Shown: positions 62,901 through 64,000 of the stretch, one piece after another
Position numbering within the stretch: the first letter of the stretch is position 1
Layout: each line of letters opens with the position of its first letter
Source of the DNA: Ptiloglossa arizonensis
Taxonomy: Eukaryota > Arthropoda > Insecta > Hymenoptera > Colletidae
NCBI RefSeq assembly: GCF_051014685.1
Contig: NW_027478895.1
Location: forward strand, 1 to 64,000
Length of the DNA: 64,000 bases
Direction: 5' to 3'
The notes under the pieces: generated by a model
Told to the model about the DNA's origin: nothing
Seen by the model: the letters and a program-made list of their open reading frames with translations, nothing else
The model's database searches: none
Program-made: the position numbers and the translations under genes

Positions 62901-64000
62901 TGGTTGAGAAGGCAACAAATTTTTCGCAATTCTGCTGCTCCAAACGCTTAACCAGAATGGCCTAGGGAGAAAATACACATACCGATGTAATCGGGCGAGT
63001 TTCTACTTTCAGATGCAATAGGAATTTTTGGGATAGGTCAATCCGTTCGCGAGATATGGGAGTTTGAATCCAAGAAATGGTAGAGAAGGCAAAAAATTTT
63101 TCGCAATTCTGCTGCTCCAAACGCTTAACCAGAATGGCCTAGGGAAAAAATACACATACCGTTGTAATCGGGCGAGTATCTACTTTCAGATGCAATAGGA
63201 AATTATGGGTTACGTCAATCCGTTCGCGAGATATGGGAGTTTGAAGCCAAGAAATGGTTGAGAAGGCAAAACATTTTTCGCAATTCTGCTGCTCCAAACG
63301 CTTAACCAGAATGGCCTAGGGAAAAAATACGCATACCGTTATAATCGGGCGAGTTTCTACTTTCAGACGCAGCAGGAATTTTTGGGTTTGGTCAATCCGT
63401 TCGCGAGATATGGGGCTTTGAAGCTAAGAAATGGTTGAGAAGAAAACAAATTTTCGCAATTCTGTTGCTCCAAACGCTTAAACAGAATGGGCTAGGGAAA
63501 AAATACACGTACGGTTGTAATCGGGCGAGTTTCTACTTTCACACGCAACAGGAATTTTTGGGTTAGGTCAATCCGTCCGCGAGATATGGGAGTTTGAACC
63601 AAGAAATGGTTGAGAAGACAAAAGATTTTTCGCAATTCTGCTGCTCCAAACGCTTAACCAGAATGGCCTATGGAAAAAATACACATACCGTTGTAATCGG
63701 GCGAGTTTCTACTTTCAGATGCAACAGGAATTTTTGGGTTAGGTCAATCCGTTCGCGAGATATGGGAGTTTGAAGCCAACAAATAGTTGAGAAAGCAAAA
63801 AATTTTTCGCAATTCTGCTGCTCCAAACGCTTAACCAGAATGGCCTAGGGAAAAAATACACATACCGTTGTAATCGGGCGAGTTTCTACTTTCAGATGCA
63901 ATAGGAATTTTTGGGTTAGGTCAAGCCGTTCGCGAGATATGGGAGTTTGAAGCCAAGAAATGGTAGAGAAGGCAAAAAATTTTTCGCAATTCTGCTGCTC
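59921..64000 (+). repeat. 5656-bp large HOR unit, copy B, cut by the window end
   Basis: The first 4080 bp of the second 5656-bp unit. Every private marker of copy A from 54265 to 58344 recurs here at +5656, and identity continues to the last base of the window, so the true extent is unknown. Confidence 0.88.
61565..61581 (+). other. CENP-B-box-like site A variant, 8/9 (duplicate)
   Basis: A copy of the site at 55909-55925, carried along by the 5656-bp duplication. Confidence 0.35.

Larger units (their letters stand above)
1..64000 (+). repeat. 177-bp satellite DNA array, head-to-tail, window-filling
   Basis: The phrase CGTTGTAATCGGG and its variants recurs at 5, 182, 359 and 536, giving a period of 177 bp, and the same period holds to the end of the window. 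All monomers are in the same orientation. Variation is mostly single-base substitution plus a few 1-bp indels that give 175- to 178-bp monomers. No foreign DNA interrupts the array, and neither array edge is present. Invariant landmarks in most monomers are a TCGCGA (NruI) site, a CCTAGG (AvrII) site and an A6T5 tract. Long HOR-organised arrays of near-nucleosome-length monomers are characteristic of centromeric or pericentromeric satellites; that role is inferred here. Every stretch without a gene is accounted for by this repeat. Confidence 0.99.

Noticed and set aside
1..64000. CRISPR array
   Set aside because: The direct repeats have no variable spacers. The period is 177 bp with near-uniform similarity across the whole unit, unlike short repeats separated by unique spacers, and no cas genes are present.
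1..64000. Telomere-like GGGTTAG (and GGGTTTG) in nearly every monomer
   Set aside because: There is only one unit per 177-bp monomer, never in tandem, within a conserved AT-rich block. It is best explained by chance.
1..64000. rDNA intergenic-spacer subrepeats or a 5S rDNA array
   Set aside because: No rRNA coding sequence, 5S internal promoter boxes or transcription-unit boundaries are seen in 64 kb, and the unit is too uniform and too long-running.
1..64000. Transposon, LTR or helitron insertions inside the array
   Set aside because: I scanned for breaks in the 177-bp pattern and found only 1-bp indels and whole-monomer steps, with no target-site duplications, terminal repeats or coding remnants.
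1..64000. Assigning the array to a named satellite such as cucumber type III, radish 177-bp or Arabidopsis 178-bp
   Set aside because: Length agrees, but I cannot compare sequences here, and the HindIII site AAGCTT expected of some of these families was not seen. A database search with the consensus monomer would decide.

Overview
The whole window is one satellite DNA array. A 177-bp monomer of about 42% GC (hand count) is repeated head-to-tail, in one orientation, from base 1 to base 64000. That is roughly 361 consecutive monomers. I see no unique sequence, gene, RNA gene, transposon, inverted monomer or array edge anywhere in the window. The sequence is eukaryotic: long tandem arrays of near-nucleosome-length monomers with higher-order repeats (HORs) are typical of centromeric or pericentromeric heterochromatin in plants and animals. 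I cannot name the host. Satellites of about 177 bp are known from several plants (for example cucumber type III, radish and the Arabidopsis 178-bp family), but length alone is weak evidence and I could not compare sequences.

Layout. (1) 1-10058: HOR copies starting at 1, 2478, 4425, 7256 and 9556, holding 14, 11, 16 and 13 monomers plus a partial copy, which differ by gain or loss of whole monomers. (2) 10059-15720: a clean tandem duplication of a 16-monomer, 2831-bp unit. (3) 15721-25692: a mosaic of shorter duplications, including a damaged third copy of the 2831-bp unit and a 1239-bp repeat. (4) 25693-36320: a subfamily marked by 178-bp monomers, an 886-bp tandem duplication, then a 2833-bp tandem duplication. 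(5) 36416-38214: an 885-bp (5-monomer) tandem duplication. (6) 38215-54264: a different set of monomer subtypes, with short 3- to 5-monomer HORs (707 and 530 bp) and a 2.1-kb repeat. (7) 54265-64000: a 5656-bp (32-monomer) unit and the first 4.1 kb of its next copy, with a nested 1.04-kb duplication.

The most interesting signal is a CENP-B-box-like motif. Most monomers carry a site matching 8 of the 9 essential positions of the 17-bp mammalian CENP-B box (GTTCGCGAGATATGGGA). Three monomers, at 16877, 22364 and 25196, match all nine. A second, weaker CENP-B-box-like site (7/9, or 8/9 in some subtypes) lies 65 bp upstream in the same orientation. Whether a CENP-B-like, pogo-transposase-derived protein binds these sites is inference.

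Short open reading frames do occur, mostly on the minus strand. They arise because 177 is divisible by 3, so the same 59-codon frame recurs until a subtype-specific stop or 1-bp indel. I regard none as a gene.
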